A stretch of DNA of 34,028 nucleotides from Pseudomonas floridensis (GTDB taxonomy: Bacteria > Pseudomonadota > Gammaproteobacteria > Pseudomonadales > Pseudomonadaceae), in assembly GCF_002087235.1 (NCBI RefSeq), contig NZ_MUIO01000003.1, forward strand, positions 1-34,028, in the 5' to 3' direction. Made by a program: the position numbers and the translations under genes. A model generated the notes under the pieces. That model worked only from the letters and a program-made list of their open reading frames with translations, was not told the DNA's origin and did not search any database. This document shows positions 8,207 to 17,512 of this stretch, piece after piece; position 1 is the first letter of the stretch, and every line of letters begins with the position of its first letter.

Positions 8207-9004
8207 ATGCGTGTCGCGCTCTATCAATGCACGCCGCTGCCGCTGGACGTCAGCGGCAACCTGACCCGGCTGGAGCGACAGGCTCAAGCGGCGGCCGCGC
8301 AAGGCGCAGACGTGCTGGTCTGCCCGGAGATGTTTCTGACCGGCTACAACATCGGCGCGCAGGCGTGTGCCGAATTGGCGCAAGCCTGTGATGGACCAGC
8401 GGCGACGCGCATCGCGCAGATTGCCCGCGAGCATGGGGTGGCGATTCTGTACGGCTACCCGGAGCGCGGCGCTGAACAACAGATCTATAACGCTGTGCAA
8501 CTGATCGACAGTCAGGGCAAGCGGCTGACCCATTACCGCAAGACGCACCTGTTCAGCGATCTGGACAGGTCGATGTTCGCAGCGGGGGAGGATCTTTCTC
8601 CGGTGGTCGAGCTGAACGGCTGGCGACTGGGCATGCTGATCTGCTACGACGTGGAATTTCCGGAGAACACCCGTCGTCTGGCGCTGGAAGGTGCCGAACT
8701 CATCCTGGTGCCGACAGCGAACATGGCGCCTTTCGATTTCGTCTGCGACGTGACGGTGCGGGCACGGGCTTTCGAGAATCACTGCTACGTGGTGTACGCC
8801 AACTATTGCGGCAGCGAGGGCGAGATTCGTTATTGCGGCCTGAGCAGCGTTTGCGCGCCGAACGGCAGTCGTCCTGTGTTGGCGGGGCCGGATGAAGCGT
8901 TGATGGTCAGCGAACTGGATCGATCACTGCTGACGCACTCCAGGGCAGTCAACGACTACTTCCAAGATCGCAGGCCGACGCTGTACGTGGCGAAGGCCGA
9001 GTAA
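8207..9004 (+). CDS. davA: 5-aminovaleramide amidohydrolase (nitrilase superfamily)
   Basis: The 265-residue protein belongs to the carbon-nitrogen hydrolase family and would hydrolyse 5-aminovaleramide to 5-aminovalerate, the second step after DavB. The catalytic triad is visible: E41 in CPEMFLTGYN, K112 in HYRKTHLF and C146 in LICYDVEFPE. The gene begins 15 bases after davB with AAGGAAA as ribosome site, so the two are one operon. The later genes davT and davD are not in this window. Repeat DNA follows the stop and no clear terminator is seen. Confidence 0.92.
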   Translation: MRVALYQCTPLPLDVSGNLTRLERQAQAAAAQGADVLVCPEMFLTGYNIGAQACAELAQACDGPAATRIAQIAREHGVAILYGYPERGAEQQIYNAVQLIDSQGKRLTHYRKTHLFSDLDRSMFAAGEDLSPVVELNGWRLGMLICYDVEFPENTRRLALEGAELILVPTANMAPFDFVCDVTVRARAFENHCYVVYANYCGSEGEIRYCGLSSVCAPNGSRPVLAGPDEALMVSELDRSLLTHSRAVNDYFQDRRPTLYVAKAE

Positions 9005-9062
9005 GGAAAAGCCCCTCCGGCCCAGACGCGCATTCGAGACATCGTCTTCGCAAACCTTTTCG

Positions 9063-9170
9063 CGCCCGCGATGTGGGGCTGTGGGAGTGGACTTGTCCAC
9101 GAAAGCGGCGTGTGAGGCGCTGCTTCTGTGGCGGATGTACCGGGTTATTCGCGGACAAGTCTGCTCCCAC
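9063..9170. repeat. REPIN, copy 2
   Basis: The same 108-base unit as at 255-362, in the same orientation, with five substitutions (103 of 108 identical). The inverted REP halves lie at about 9081-9100 and 9149-9170. It is 58 bases after davA and forms the core of a 339-base non-coding stretch before pqqF. Confidence 0.8.
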
Positions 9171-9189
9171 GCATCACAGCGCCACCTGT

Positions 9190-9209
9190 GAAAGACAGTT
9201 GGCTCCCAC
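9190..9209. repeat. Degenerate REP-type 20-mer, second copy
   Basis: Identical over 20 bases to 104-123, so both intergenic regions share the REPIN and this extra repeat, though in opposite relative order. Further degenerate CTCCCAC and GCGAG fragments continue to about 9290. Nothing else is recognised in 9210-9343 apart from the start of pqqF. Confidence 0.55.
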
Positions 9210-9343
9210 GTACCACAGCGCCAACCGTAATTACCGCTCCCACTGGTTTCCGCGTTTTTACAGCGAGAAGTGCGGCTGCCTCGCGAGGCGGCTTGATTAT
9301 CCGCTAGCATGACGCTCTGTCTTCCCTGCCCTTGCGACCCGCC

Positions 9344-11755
9344 ATGCCTTCACCGTCCACTTCTGCCATCGAACGCATTACACTGGCCAACGGCCTGAGC
9401 GTGGTGCTGTGCCATGAGCCGCGTCTGAAGCGCTGCGCCGCTTCGCTACGGGTCGCGGCGGGCAGTCATGATGTGCCGCAGGCCTGGCCCGGGTTGGCGC
9501 ATTTTCTCGAACATCTGTTCTTTCTCGGCACCGAACGCTTTGCCGCCGGGCAGAACCTGATGAGTTTCGTGCAGCGTCACGGCGGTCAGATCAACGCCAG
9601 CACCCGCGAGCGCGCCACGGATTTTTTCTTCGAACTGCCGCCCGCCGTTTTCGCCGACGGGCTGGAGCGCCTGTGCGACATGCTCGCCCACCCGCGCATG
9701 GCCGTGCCTGACCAGTTGCGTGAGCGCGAGGTGTTGCACGCCGAATTCATCGCCTGGCGTGGCGATGCCCAGGCACGTCAGCAACAATGTCTGCTGAGGT
9801 CAATCAACCCACAGCACCCGTTGCGCGGCTTCCATGCGGGCAATCGCTACAGCCTGTCTGTACCCAATCCGGCGTTTCAGCAGGCATTGAAGGACTTTTA
9901 CCAACGGTTCTATCAGGCCGGGCAAATGACCCTGTGCCTGAGCGGTCCGCAATCACTGGCTGAATTGCAGACGCTGGCGATAGCCCACGGTGCCCGGTTC
10001 GCGGCCGGCCGACGCATCGCGCAATTGCCAGCGCCGCCGTTGAACACGAACCGCAAGCAACCGATTGAAATCGATCTGCAGAACATGCACCTGTTGTTCG
10101 CCTGTGAGGACTTGCCGGAAAAAACCGATGAGGCCACTGCGTTTCTTTGCCACTGGCTCAATTCCGCCAAGCCGGGTGGTTTGATGGCCACGTTGATCGA
10201 ACGTCATTCGATCCGTGCCCTGAAGGCCACGCCTCTGTATCAGTTTGGTGGGCAACTGTTGCTGGATGTGGTGGTTGAAAACAACGCCGCAAGTACGCCT
10301 ACACCCAAGCAGGCAGCAGATCTTTTTTTCGATTGGCTGGCGTTCTTCAAACGGCAATGGCCATCACTCACCGAAGAATACCGGCGTGTGCAGCAACGCC
10401 GACTGCAGACTGGCGGAGCACTGGCGCTGGCGCATCATCACTGCCACGCGCTCGCAGCAGAACTGAGCGAGCCAGGTGCCGAGGCCTTACGGGCATTACT
10501 CGATCAACTTTGCCCCGACACGCTGATCAATCTTCAGAGCGTGGATGCCCCGTCAGCCCCGACCACAAACTGGCGCTTGCCTGCGCCCAATCCGTTTCTG
10601 TCACCTGTCGCCGTTCACCAGCAGCATGCCGTACCGAGCGCGTTTTTTTACAGCGCAGCAGTGTCGAACGAGTGCGTGGAAGCGGCCGTTTACCTGCGCT
10701 GGCAGTTGCCCTGTGCGCAGCCGCAACTCTGGCGGATGCTCAATGACAGCTTGCAGGACCTGACCGAAGACGCCCGACAAGCTGGGGTCACCCTGACGTT
10801 CAGCGCTTACGGCCCTTACTGGCAACTGCGGCTGAACGGTTTCCCCGAACCGTTCGCCGCCGTCATCGAGCAATGCCTGCATCGTTTGCAGCACCCCGAC
10901 AGTGACGTACAGGGCCGTTATGGGCAGCCTGCGAATGAGCCGACGCTGATCCCGATTCGTCAGCTTCTCAAGCAGCTGCCTGATCATTTTCTAACCAGCG
11001 AGCCAGCACAGGAAACCGACGACCTGAACAGTGTCTGGGCCAAGTCACGCTGGCAGGGCTTCGCCGCGGGCCTGCCGGACATCGGCAAAGGTGCGCTGAA
11101 TGCGGCGCTGACCACCCTGCCGGGTCAGCCGCTGACCCAGCGCCCTGCCTCCCGAGCCACCCATCCCGGTAAGCGCTGGCAGACTGAACCTTCGGCCTCG
11201 TCGGAAAGCGCAGTGTTGTTGTTCTGCCCTGCGCCCGGCACCTCAATCGAAGATGAAGCCGCCTGGCGACTGCTGGCTCATCTGCTACAGGCGCCGTTCT
11301 ATCAACGGCTGCGCGTCGAGTTGCAACTGGGTTACGCGGTCTTCAGCGGCATTCGGCAGATCAACGGCGTCACTGGCCTGCTGTTCGGCGTTCAGTCGCC
11401 GACCTGCGATGTCGATCAGATCATCGACCACATCGAGACCTTTCTCGGCCAGTTGCCGGATCTGATATGCAACGCCGATCTGCCCGAACAATCCGCAGCA
11501 TTGAGCGCGCAATACGACCTGAAAACGCTGTCCGATGAACAGGCTGCGGAGCTGCTCTGGCAGGCGCACCTTGCCGGGCAGGGTGGCGATCACGCGCTGC
11601 GTTTGCAGCAGGCGCTGTCAAATCTGGATACACACTTGTTAAACGCGTCGGCCAGCAGGCTGCACGACGCCAGTACCTGCTGGCTCATCGTGGCCAATCG
11701 CCCGCCAGCCGCCGCGCGCAGGGATCGTTACCTGAACGGTAAGGGTCTTTCGTAA
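9344..11755 (+). CDS. pqqF: PQQ biosynthesis M16 metalloprotease PqqF
   Basis: PqqF is a zinc peptidase of the pitrilysin (M16) family thought to release the cross-linked Glu-Tyr pair from PqqA after PqqE action. The inverted zinc motif H53-F-L-E56-H57 is in the N-terminal domain and a further conserved Glu lies in EREVLHAEFIAW. At about 803 residues it has the full length of a four-domain M16 protein, with the weakly conserved inactive second half. ATG at 9344 is taken as start; TTG at 9332 is in frame and neither has a strong ribosome site. It precedes pqqA by 123 bases, the order usual in fluorescent pseudomonads. Confidence 0.9.
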   Translation: MPSPSTSAIERITLANGLSVVLCHEPRLKRCAASLRVAAGSHDVPQAWPGLAHFLEHLFFLGTERFAAGQNLMSFVQRHGGQINASTRERATDFFFELPPAVFADGLERLCDMLAHPRMAVPDQLREREVLHAEFIAWRGDAQARQQQCLLRSINPQHPLRGFHAGNRYSLSVPNPAFQQALKDFYQRFYQAGQMTLCLSGPQSLAELQTLAIAHGARFAAGRRIAQLPAPPLNTNRKQPIEIDLQNMHLLFACEDLPEKTDEATAFLCHWLNSAKPGGLMATLIERHSIRALKATPLYQFGGQLLLDVVVENNAASTPTPKQAADLFFDWLAFFKRQWPSLTEEYRRVQQRRLQTGGALALAHHHCHALAAELSEPGAEALRALLDQLCPDTLINLQSVDAPSAPTTNWRLPAPNPFLSPVAVHQQHAVPSAFFYSAAVSNECVEAAVYLRWQLPCAQPQLWRMLNDSLQDLTEDARQAGVTLTFSAYGPYWQLRLNGFPEPFAAVIEQCLHRLQHPDSDVQGRYGQPANEPTLIPIRQLLKQLPDHFLTSEPAQETDDLNSVWAKSRWQGFAAGLPDIGKGALNAALTTLPGQPLTQRPASRATHPGKRWQTEPSASSESAVLLFCPAPGTSIEDEAAWRLLAHLLQAPFYQRLRVELQLGYAVFSGIRQINGVTGLLFGVQSPTCDVDQIIDHIETFLGQLPDLICNADLPEQSAALSAQYDLKTLSDEQAAELLWQAHLAGQGGDHALRLQQALSNLDTHLLNASASRLHDASTCWLIVANRPPAAARRDRYLNGKGLS

Positions 11756-11878
11756 AGATTTGGGCACTCTCAAATTGTTAAATTGAGTAACATAGCTCCC
11801 TAAGCATCTGAACGTATGCCATTGCCGGTGCACTAAGATGTAGTCACCAACCGCTGCATTATCTGAAGGAGCTTTTCT
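11756..11878 (+). promoter_or_regulatory. pqqA promoter/leader region
   Basis: This 123-base gap is AT-rich at its left end. The inverted repeat at 11769-11787 (CTCAA ... TTGAG) is a possible operator. AAGGAG at 11866-11871 is a strong ribosome site seven bases before the pqqA start, consistent with high PqqA output. A specific sigma factor could not be assigned. Confidence 0.4.
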
Positions 11879-11953
11879 ATGTCGTGGACTAAACCTGCTT
11901 ACACTGATCTGCGTATCGGCTTTGAAGTCACCATGTACTTCGCAAGCCGTTGA
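11879..11953 (+). CDS. pqqA: PQQ precursor peptide PqqA
   Basis: A 24-residue peptide beginning [10 protein letters not shown] and ending MYFASR. It is the ribosomal precursor of pyrroloquinoline quinone. E16 and Y20, in the E-x-x-x-Y motif of the family, are the residues joined by PqqE with help from PqqD and then excised. It is too short for usual ORF calling but is certain from sequence and position. AAGGAG stands seven bases before the ATG, and a terminator immediately follows, so pqqA can be made in excess over pqqBCDE. Confidence 0.97.
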
Positions 11954-11970
11954 TTCCAGCGCGCTGTAAA

Positions 11971-11995
11971 GCCTCGGTTCGCCGGGGCTTTTTTT
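11971..11995 (+). terminator. Intrinsic terminator/attenuator between pqqA and pqqB
   Basis: Stem GCCTCGG (11971-11977) pairs with CCGGGGC (11982-11988) around a TTCG tetraloop, then a run of seven T. It lies 17 bases after the pqqA stop. Partial read-through would supply pqqBCDE from the pqqA promoter, giving a high PqqA to enzyme ratio. Confidence 0.85.
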
Positions 11996-12047
11996 ATTGT
12001 AAGGCTGTTTCTGTTTTTTGTTTCGGGTCATGTGCTAGGGAACTGAC

Positions 12048-12959
12048 ATGTACATCCAGATTTTAGGCTCCGCTGCTGGCGGTGGTTTTCCGCAGTGGAA
12101 CTGCAATTGCGTCAATTGCGCAGGCTTTCGTGACGGTAGCCTGCGGGCGCAGGCGCGTACTCAATCTTCCATCGCGCTGTCCGACGATGGCGTGAACTGG
12201 GTGCTGTGCAACGCGTCACCCGATATCCGCGCCCAGCTTCAGGGCTTTGCGCCCATGCAACCGGGTCGGGCACTGCGCGATACCGGCATCAGCGCCATCG
12301 TGCTGATGGACAGCCAGATCGATCACACCACCGGTCTGCTGAGTCTGCGCGAAGGCTGCCCGCATCAGGTCTGGTGCACTGACATGGTCCACGAAGACCT
12401 GATCACCGGCTTTCCGCTGTTCGAAATGCTCAAGCACTGGAACGGCGGCCTGAACTGGAACCGCATCGAACTGCAAGGCAACTTCGTGATCCCGGCCTGC
12501 CCGAACCTGCGCTTTACGCCGTTTCCGCTGCGCAGCGCCGCACCGCCGTACTCGCCGCACCGCTTCGATCCGCATCCGGGCGACAACATCGGCCTGTTGG
12601 TGGAAGACACCCGCACCGGCGGCAAGCTGTTCTATGCACCGGGTCTGGGCAAGGTCGACGAGGCGCTGGCCGAGAAGATGCATGATGCCGACTGCCTGCT
12701 GGTGGACGGCACGATGTGGGACGACGATGAAATGCAGCGCCGTGGCGTGGGCACCCGCACGGGCCGGGAAATGGGCCATCTGGCCCAGAACGGCCCTGGC
12801 GGCATGCTGGAAGTGCTCGAAAACTTTCCGACGCAGCGCAAGGTACTTATCCACATCAACAACACCAACCCGATCCTCGATGAAGACTCAACGGAGCGCG
12901 CCGAGCTGGTCCGGCGCAACGTTGAAGTGGCCTTCGATGGCATGAGCATCGAGCTTTAG
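12048..12959 (+). CDS. pqqB: PQQ biosynthesis protein PqqB
   Basis: The 303-residue protein is of the metallo-beta-lactamase fold and acts as an iron-dependent hydroxylase on the excised Glu-Tyr intermediate. The N-terminus [19 protein letters not shown] is the family signature, including the structural cysteine pair. [11 protein letters not shown] holds the modified metal motif (D-x-x-x-D-H). Length equals the family norm of about 303-305. It precedes pqqC by eight bases, so pqqBCDE are translated from one message. Confidence 0.96.
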   Translation: MYIQILGSAAGGGFPQWNCNCVNCAGFRDGSLRAQARTQSSIALSDDGVNWVLCNASPDIRAQLQGFAPMQPGRALRDTGISAIVLMDSQIDHTTGLLSLREGCPHQVWCTDMVHEDLITGFPLFEMLKHWNGGLNWNRIELQGNFVIPACPNLRFTPFPLRSAAPPYSPHRFDPHPGDNIGLLVEDTRTGGKLFYAPGLGKVDEALAEKMHDADCLLVDGTMWDDDEMQRRGVGTRTGREMGHLAQNGPGGMLEVLENFPTQRKVLIHINNTNPILDEDSTERAELVRRNVEVAFDGMSIEL

Positions 12960-12967
12960 GAGCCGAC

Positions 12968-13723
12968 ATGAGCGACGCGACTGCGCTGTCCCCCGCCGAA
13001 TTCGAGCAGGCCTTGCGGGCCAAGGGCGCTTACTACCATATCTACCATCCCTACCATGTGGCGATGTACGAAGGCCGTGCGACCCGCGAGCAGATTCAGG
13101 GCTGGGTCGCCAACCGCTTTTACTATCAGGTGAACATCCCGCTCAAGGACGCCGCTATTCTGGCCAACTGCCCGGACCGCGAGATTCGTCGCGAGTGGAT
13201 TCAGCGCCTGCTGGATCACGACGGCGCGCCTGGCGAAGACGGCGGCATCGAAGCCTGGCTGCGTCTGGGTGAGGCCGTCGGCCTCGATCCGGACCAGTTG
13301 CGCTCGCAGGAACTGGTATTGCCGGGCGTGCGCTTCGCCGTCGATGCCTACGTCAACTTCGCCCGCCGCGCCAACTGGCAGGAGGCGGCCAGCAGCTCGC
13401 TGACCGAGTTGTTCGCGCCGCAGATTCACCAGTCGCGCCTGGACAGCTGGCCGCAGCATTACCCGTGGATCGACCCGGCCGGTTACGAGTATTTCCGCAC
13501 GCGCCTGGGTCAGGCACGCCGCGACGTGGAACATGGTCTCGCCATCACATTGCAGCACTACACTACGTATGAAGGCCAGCAGCGCATGCTGGAAATCCTC
13601 CAGTTCAAGCTCGATATCCTGTGGAGCATGCTCGATGCCATGTCCATGGCCTATGAATTGAACCGCCCGCCCTATCACAGCGTCACAGACCAGAAGGTCT
13701 GGCATAAGGGAATCGCGCTATGA
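12968..13723 (+). CDS. pqqC: Pyrroloquinoline-quinone synthase PqqC
   Basis: PqqC is the cofactorless oxidase that carries out ring closure and the eight-electron oxidation producing PQQ. The 251-residue protein has the all-helical TenA/PqqC fold, with the conserved start [12 protein letters not shown] and an active-site helix region around [24 protein letters not shown] lies just before ATG and within the pqqB stop region. The stop overlaps the pqqD start by four bases (ATGA), indicating coupled translation. Confidence 0.96.
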   Translation: MSDATALSPAEFEQALRAKGAYYHIYHPYHVAMYEGRATREQIQGWVANRFYYQVNIPLKDAAILANCPDREIRREWIQRLLDHDGAPGEDGGIEAWLRLGEAVGLDPDQLRSQELVLPGVRFAVDAYVNFARRANWQEAASSSLTELFAPQIHQSRLDSWPQHYPWIDPAGYEYFRTRLGQARRDVEHGLAITLQHYTTYEGQQRMLEILQFKLDILWSMLDAMSMAYELNRPPYHSVTDQKVWHKGIAL

Positions 13724-14007
13724 AAGCCCATACGAAGTTAGATCGAAACCTCACTCCCAGCTGGCGCCCGGGTTATCGCTTCCAGTTCGAACCGGCGCAG
13801 AACGGCAACGTGCTGTTGTACCCGGAAGGCATGATCAAGCTCAACGACAGCGCGGGCTGGATCGGTGGCCTGATCGACGGACAGCGTACCGTTGCCGCCA
13901 TCATTGGCGAACTTGAACGCAAATTCCCCAACGTTCCCGAACTGGGCACTGACGTCGATGACTTCATGAAAGTCGCCCGGGAAAAACACTGGATCAACCT
14001 TGTCTGA
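13720..14007 (+). CDS. pqqD: PQQ biosynthesis chaperone PqqD
   Basis: This 95-residue protein is the RiPP recognition element that binds PqqA and delivers it to the radical-SAM enzyme PqqE. The family features [11 protein letters not shown] and [17 protein letters not shown] are present, followed by the helical KVAREKHW end. ATG at 13720 overlaps the pqqC stop by four bases, and its own end overlaps the pqqE start by eight bases. Confidence 0.95.
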   Translation: MKAHTKLDRNLTPSWRPGYRFQFEPAQNGNVLLYPEGMIKLNDSAGWIGGLIDGQRTVAAIIGELERKFPNVPELGTDVDDFMKVAREKHWINLV

Positions 14008-15169
14008 CATTACGCTCGCTACTGCCCAGCCACTCATACCGCCCAGGCCGGAAACCGGCCTGCCGCTGTGGCTGCTGGCTGAATTGACTTACCGTTGCCC
14101 GCTGCAATGCCCGTATTGCTCCAACCCGCTCGATTTCGCGAAACAGGGTCAGGAGCTGACCACCGAGCAGTGGTTCAAGGTCATGCAGGAAGCGCGGCAG
14201 ATGGGTGCCGCGCAGATTGGTTTTTCCGGCGGCGAGCCGCTGGTGCGTCAGGACCTGGCCGAACTGATCGCCGAAGCGCGACGGCTGGGGTATTACACCA
14301 ACCTGATCACCTCGGGCATCGGCCTGACGGAAGAGAAAATCGTCGCCTTCAAAGAAGCCGGCCTGGACCACATCCAGATCAGCTTTCAGGCCAGCGATGA
14401 GCAGGTGAACAACATGCTTGCCGGCTCGAAGAAAGCCTTCGCGCAGAAGCTGGAAATGGCCCGCGCCGTGAAGAAGCACGGCTACCCGATGGTGCTGAAC
14501 TTCGTCACCCATCGGCATAACATCGACAAAATCGACAAGATCATCGAACTCTGTCTGGCCCTTGAGGCGGATTTTGTCGAGCTGGCAACCTGTCAGTTCT
14601 ACGGTTGGGCGCACCTGAATCGCATCGGCCTGTTGCCGACCAAGGATCAACTGGTGCGCGCCGAAGCCGTCACCAATCAGTACCGGGCACAGCTGGAAGC
14701 GGACAATCACCCGTGCAAGCTGATTTTCGTCACGCCCGATTACTACGAAGAACGCCCCAAGGCCTGCATGAACGGCTGGGGCAGCATCTTCCTGACCGTG
14801 ACACCCGACGGCACTGCGCTGCCGTGTCACGGTGCCCGCCAGATGCCGATTGAGTTTCCGAACGTGCGTGATCACAGCATGCAGCACATCTGGTACGACT
14901 CGTTCGGCTTCAACCGTTTTCGCGGTTACGACTGGATGCCCGAACCGTGCCGGTCATGCGATGAAAAAGAGAAGGACTTCGGCGGCTGCCGCTGTCAGGC
15001 CTTCATGCTGACCGGCGACGCCGCGAATGCCGATCCGGTGTGCAGCAAGTCGCAGCACCACGGGATGATCACGCAGGCTCGCGACGAGTCCGAGACTGCC
15101 ACCCAAACCATTGAAGAACTGGCCTTTCGCAATGAACGAAATTCACGACTCATCGCCAAATCTTCCTGA
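14000..15169 (+). CDS. pqqE: PqqA peptide cyclase PqqE (radical SAM)
   Basis: PqqE forms the carbon-carbon bond between Glu and Tyr of PqqA. The radical-SAM motif C33-x3-C37-x2-C40 (CPLQCPYC) is near the N-terminus of 389 residues, followed by FSGGEPL. The C-terminal SPASM domain carries cysteines in the segment from ALPCHGA to DPVC, including [16 protein letters not shown]. The start is TTG at 14000, eight bases inside pqqD, because the next in-frame ATG is far downstream of the conserved N-terminus. Translational coupling to pqqD fits the 1:1 working pair of the two proteins. Confidence 0.95.
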   Translation: MSDITLATAQPLIPPRPETGLPLWLLAELTYRCPLQCPYCSNPLDFAKQGQELTTEQWFKVMQEARQMGAAQIGFSGGEPLVRQDLAELIAEARRLGYYTNLITSGIGLTEEKIVAFKEAGLDHIQISFQASDEQVNNMLAGSKKAFAQKLEMARAVKKHGYPMVLNFVTHRHNIDKIDKIIELCLALEADFVELATCQFYGWAHLNRIGLLPTKDQLVRAEAVTNQYRAQLEADNHPCKLIFVTPDYYEERPKACMNGWGSIFLTVTPDGTALPCHGARQMPIEFPNVRDHSMQHIWYDSFGFNRFRGYDWMPEPCRSCDEKEKDFGGCRCQAFMLTGDAANADPVCSKSQHHGMITQARDESETATQTIEELAFRNERNSRLIAKSS

Positions 15170-16964
15170 ACGGCTCTCCGCCGCCCAGGCCGTCGCCGCC
15201 GGTGTGGATTTCGCCGAACTGGATGTCAGTTCGGCGGGCCTGTTCTGGAACGAGTACCGCCCCGAAGACGGCGCCAGCCGCATCTGGCAATGGTACGCGA
15301 GCACCACGCGCTGCCTGACGCCGGACGGCTTCAGCGTGCGCAGCCGGGTGTATGAATACGGCGGCGGATCGTTCTGCCTGGCCGATGACGCCGTGGTGTT
15401 CGTCAACGAGCGTGACCAGCAGCTTTACCGTCAGCCGCTCGACGGCAGCCTGCCCGTGGCGCTGACCCACGGCGACAAGCGATATGGCGGCGTGTTTCAC
15501 ACCAACGGCGAAATTCTCGCCGTCGAAGAGGATCACACTACGCACCGGCTGGTGAGTATCGAACTGGCTGACGGACGACGCCAGTTGCTGGCCGAAGGCG
15601 CGGATTTCTATGCCTCGCCGGTGGTCAGCGCCGATGGCGGACGGCTGGCCTGGATCGAGTGGCAGCGACCGCATCAACCGTGGACGTCGACCCGATTGAT
15701 GTGTGCGGATAGGCAGGATGACGGCAGTTGGGGGCAGGCGCAGTGCATAGCGGGCAATGGCGCTGAAGAGTCCCTGCAACAGCCTCGTTTCGACGCGCAA
15801 GGCTGTCTGTATTGCCTGACCGATCGGGCCGGATTCTGGCAGCCGTGGGGCGAATCGACGCTCGGGTTCGCGCCCTTGAACGCCGCTGCCGCCGACCATT
15901 CACCTGCGCCGTGGCAACTGGGAGGCTGCACCTGGCTACCGCTCAGCGAGGGCTTTCTGGCCAGTTGGTCGCAAGACGGCTCGGCAATACTGGGCCTACG
16001 CCAGGCCGATGGTTCGCTCACCGACTTCAGCGCAGGCTACAGCCGCTTCCGCAGTCTGGCGCTGGACGAGGATTACATCTACTGCATCGCCGCCTCCGCC
16101 GTCAGCACCTCGGCCGTGCTGGCAATTTCGCGCAGCGACCGGAGCGTGCAGGTGCTGGCTGGTGGCGCTTCGCCGTTGCCACCGGAGCAGATCAGTCGCC
16201 CTGAGTCGTTGTGTTATCCCAGCGGCAACGCCGAAGCGTACGGGTATTTCTACCCGGCCATGTCCGGCGCTGAAAAACCGCCGCTGGTGGTGTTCATTCA
16301 CGGCGGTCCGACCTCGGCCTGTTACCCGGTGCTGGACCCGCGCATTCAGTACTGGACCCATCGCGGCTTTGCCGTGGCGGACCTCAATTATCGCGGCAGC
16401 ACCGGCTACGGCCGTGCGTATCGCCAGGCCTTGCACCTGACCTGGGGCGTGGCGGATGTCGAAGACGCCTGCGCGGTGGTCGCGCACCTTGCCGGACGCG
16501 GCCTGATCGACCCGGATAAAGCATTCATTCGCGGCGGCAGCGCGGGTGGCTACACGACGCTGTGCGCGCTGGCGTTCCAGGACGTGTTTCGCGCGGGCGC
16601 GAGCCTCTATGGCGTCAGCGATCCGATTGCGCTGGCGCGGGCCACGCACAAATTCGAGGGCGATTATCTGGACTGGCTGATCGGGGATCCGGTCAGAGAC
16701 GTCGAGCGCTACAAGGAAAGAACACCGCTGCTGCACGCTGACCGGATCAACGTACCGGTGATCTTCTTTCAGGGCGAACTGGACGCGGTGGTGGTTCCGG
16801 CGCAGACCCGCGACATGCTCAAAGCCCTACAGGACAAGGGCATCAAGGCCGAGGGGCATTTTTATCCGGACGAATACCATGGTTTCCGCAAGGCGGCCAA
16901 CCTTGCAGATGCGCTGGAAAAGGAATGGCGGTTTTACCGGAATGTACTGGATGGCGCCGTATGA
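15132..16964 (+). CDS. S9-family serine peptidase linked to the pqq operon
   Basis: This 610-residue protein has an N-terminal beta-propeller and a C-terminal alpha/beta-hydrolase domain of the prolyl oligopeptidase family. The nucleophile is S470 in RGGSAGG, with likely D551 (GELDAVV) and H583 (DEYHGF); the oxyanion region FIHGGPTS is also present. No signal peptide is visible, so it is probably cytoplasmic. ATG at 15132 overlaps the pqqE end by 38 bases; a TTG at 15111 is the alternative. Such a gene follows pqqE in several fluorescent pseudomonads, where I recall the name pqqM but am not certain. A role in degrading PqqA remnants is inference. Confidence 0.88.
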   Translation: MNEIHDSSPNLPERLSAAQAVAAGVDFAELDVSSAGLFWNEYRPEDGASRIWQWYASTTRCLTPDGFSVRSRVYEYGGGSFCLADDAVVFVNERDQQLYRQPLDGSLPVALTHGDKRYGGVFHTNGEILAVEEDHTTHRLVSIELADGRRQLLAEGADFYASPVVSADGGRLAWIEWQRPHQPWTSTRLMCADRQDDGSWGQAQCIAGNGAEESLQQPRFDAQGCLYCLTDRAGFWQPWGESTLGFAPLNAAAADHSPAPWQLGGCTWLPLSEGFLASWSQDGSAILGLRQADGSLTDFSAGYSRFRSLALDEDYIYCIAASAVSTSAVLAISRSDRSVQVLAGGASPLPPEQISRPESLCYPSGNAEAYGYFYPAMSGAEKPPLVVFIHGGPTSACYPVLDPRIQYWTHRGFAVADLNYRGSTGYGRAYRQALHLTWGVADVEDACAVVAHLAGRGLIDPDKAFIRGGSAGGYTTLCALAFQDVFRAGASLYGVSDPIALARATHKFEGDYLDWLIGDPVRDVERYKERTPLLHADRINVPVIFFQGELDAVVVPAQTRDMLKALQDKGIKAEGHFYPDEYHGFRKAANLADALEKEWRFYRNVLDGAV

Positions 16965-16987
16965 TCGTTCCCGCACCGGGAACGATC
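16963..16987. terminator. Hairpin at the end of the pqq operon
   Basis: A perfect 10-bp stem, GATCGTTCCC (16963-16972) with GGGAACGATC (16978-16987), overlaps the stop codon of the S9 peptidase and lies between convergent genes. No T-tract follows, so it may act in both directions with help or stabilise mRNA ends. Confidence 0.5.
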
Positions 16988-17015
16988 AACCGCAGCACTG
17001 CGTGGTGTAGCGGTG

Positions 17016-17177
17016 TTACTTACGCGATACGATGATGTAGATCGCGTGGATGATACCCGGGATGTAGCCGAGCAGGGTCAGCAGGATATTCAGCCAGAAC
17101 GCGCCGCCAAAGCCTACTTGCATGAACACGCCCACCGGGGGCAGCAGGATGGCGAAGATGATACGAATGATGTCCAT
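17016..17177 (-). CDS. YqaE/Pmp3-family small membrane protein
   Basis: This 53-residue protein is almost wholly hydrophobic, with two membrane-spanning stretches (about 3-21 and 27-49) split by a glycine-rich turn. The segment ILLPPVGVFMQVGF and the ending GYIPGIIHAIYIIV are the Pmp3/YqaE (UPF0057) pattern. Members are stress-linked membrane proteolipids in bacteria, yeast and plants. AGGAG lies seven bases before ATG at 17177. It falls below common ORF length limits. The gene lies downstream of the RsmX-like RNA on the same strand, past that RNA's terminator, and is convergent with the S9 peptidase gene. Confidence 0.92.
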   Translation of the reverse strand: MDIIRIIFAILLPPVGVFMQVGFGGAFWLNILLTLLGYIPGIIHAIYIIVSRK

Positions 17178-17334
17178 GGGAAGCTCCTGATTATTGGCTC
17201 TGATTGGCCATACAGCTAATCGACCCTGCGCGTCGGTGAGGGTTCAACCCTCTCTGGCAAGGAGCCATTATTCTTTGGAATAAAGCGCTTCATGGACTGG
17301 AAATGCACGGGCACCTACAAATCACGCGCACAAA

Positions 17335-17360
17335 GAAAACCCCGCCGAAGCGAGGTTTTC
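17335..17360 (-). terminator. Intrinsic terminator of the RsmX-like RNA
   Basis: Read on the minus strand, the stem AAAACCTCGC pairs with GCGGGGTTTT around a TTCG loop (one mismatch), followed by TTTTCTTT. Its position after the run of GGA motifs sets the 3' end of the RNA. Confidence 0.85.
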
Positions 17361-17455
17361 CAGACTGTTTCCCTGACATCCTTTTCGTCCCACCATCCTG
17401 GCAGGCTTCCCTACGTGTCCCTGTTATTTGATTGCGCATCCTGCGCTACGTCCAT
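17335..17455 (-). ncRNA. rsmX: RsmX-type small RNA (RsmA/CsrA-sequestering)
   Basis: On the minus strand about 120 bases contain nine GGA motifs (complement TCC at 17451, 17439, 17418, 17408, 17396, 17388, 17379, 17370 and 17359). One sits in the loop of a perfect hairpin GCGC-AGGAT-GCGC (17434-17446). The RNA ends in an intrinsic terminator at 17335-17360. A perfect GacA-type box is centred about 66 bases upstream of the estimated 5' end. These are the marks of Gac-controlled RsmX RNAs, which bind RsmA/RsmE proteins and relieve translational repression. The 5' end is estimated from a possible -10 (TACTCT, 17462-17467). P. syringae has several rsmX copies; which one this is cannot be told. 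Confidence 0.85.
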
Positions 17456-17512
17456 GGATTTAGAGTAACTTTGGATCCGACTTAATGGAAGAGGCCAATT
17501 GGCAGCACGACG

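Noticed and set aside
7595..8782. 395-codon open frame on the minus strand across davB and davA
   Set aside because: It is antisense to two well-recognised genes, has no family motifs and reflects the high third-position GC of the region.
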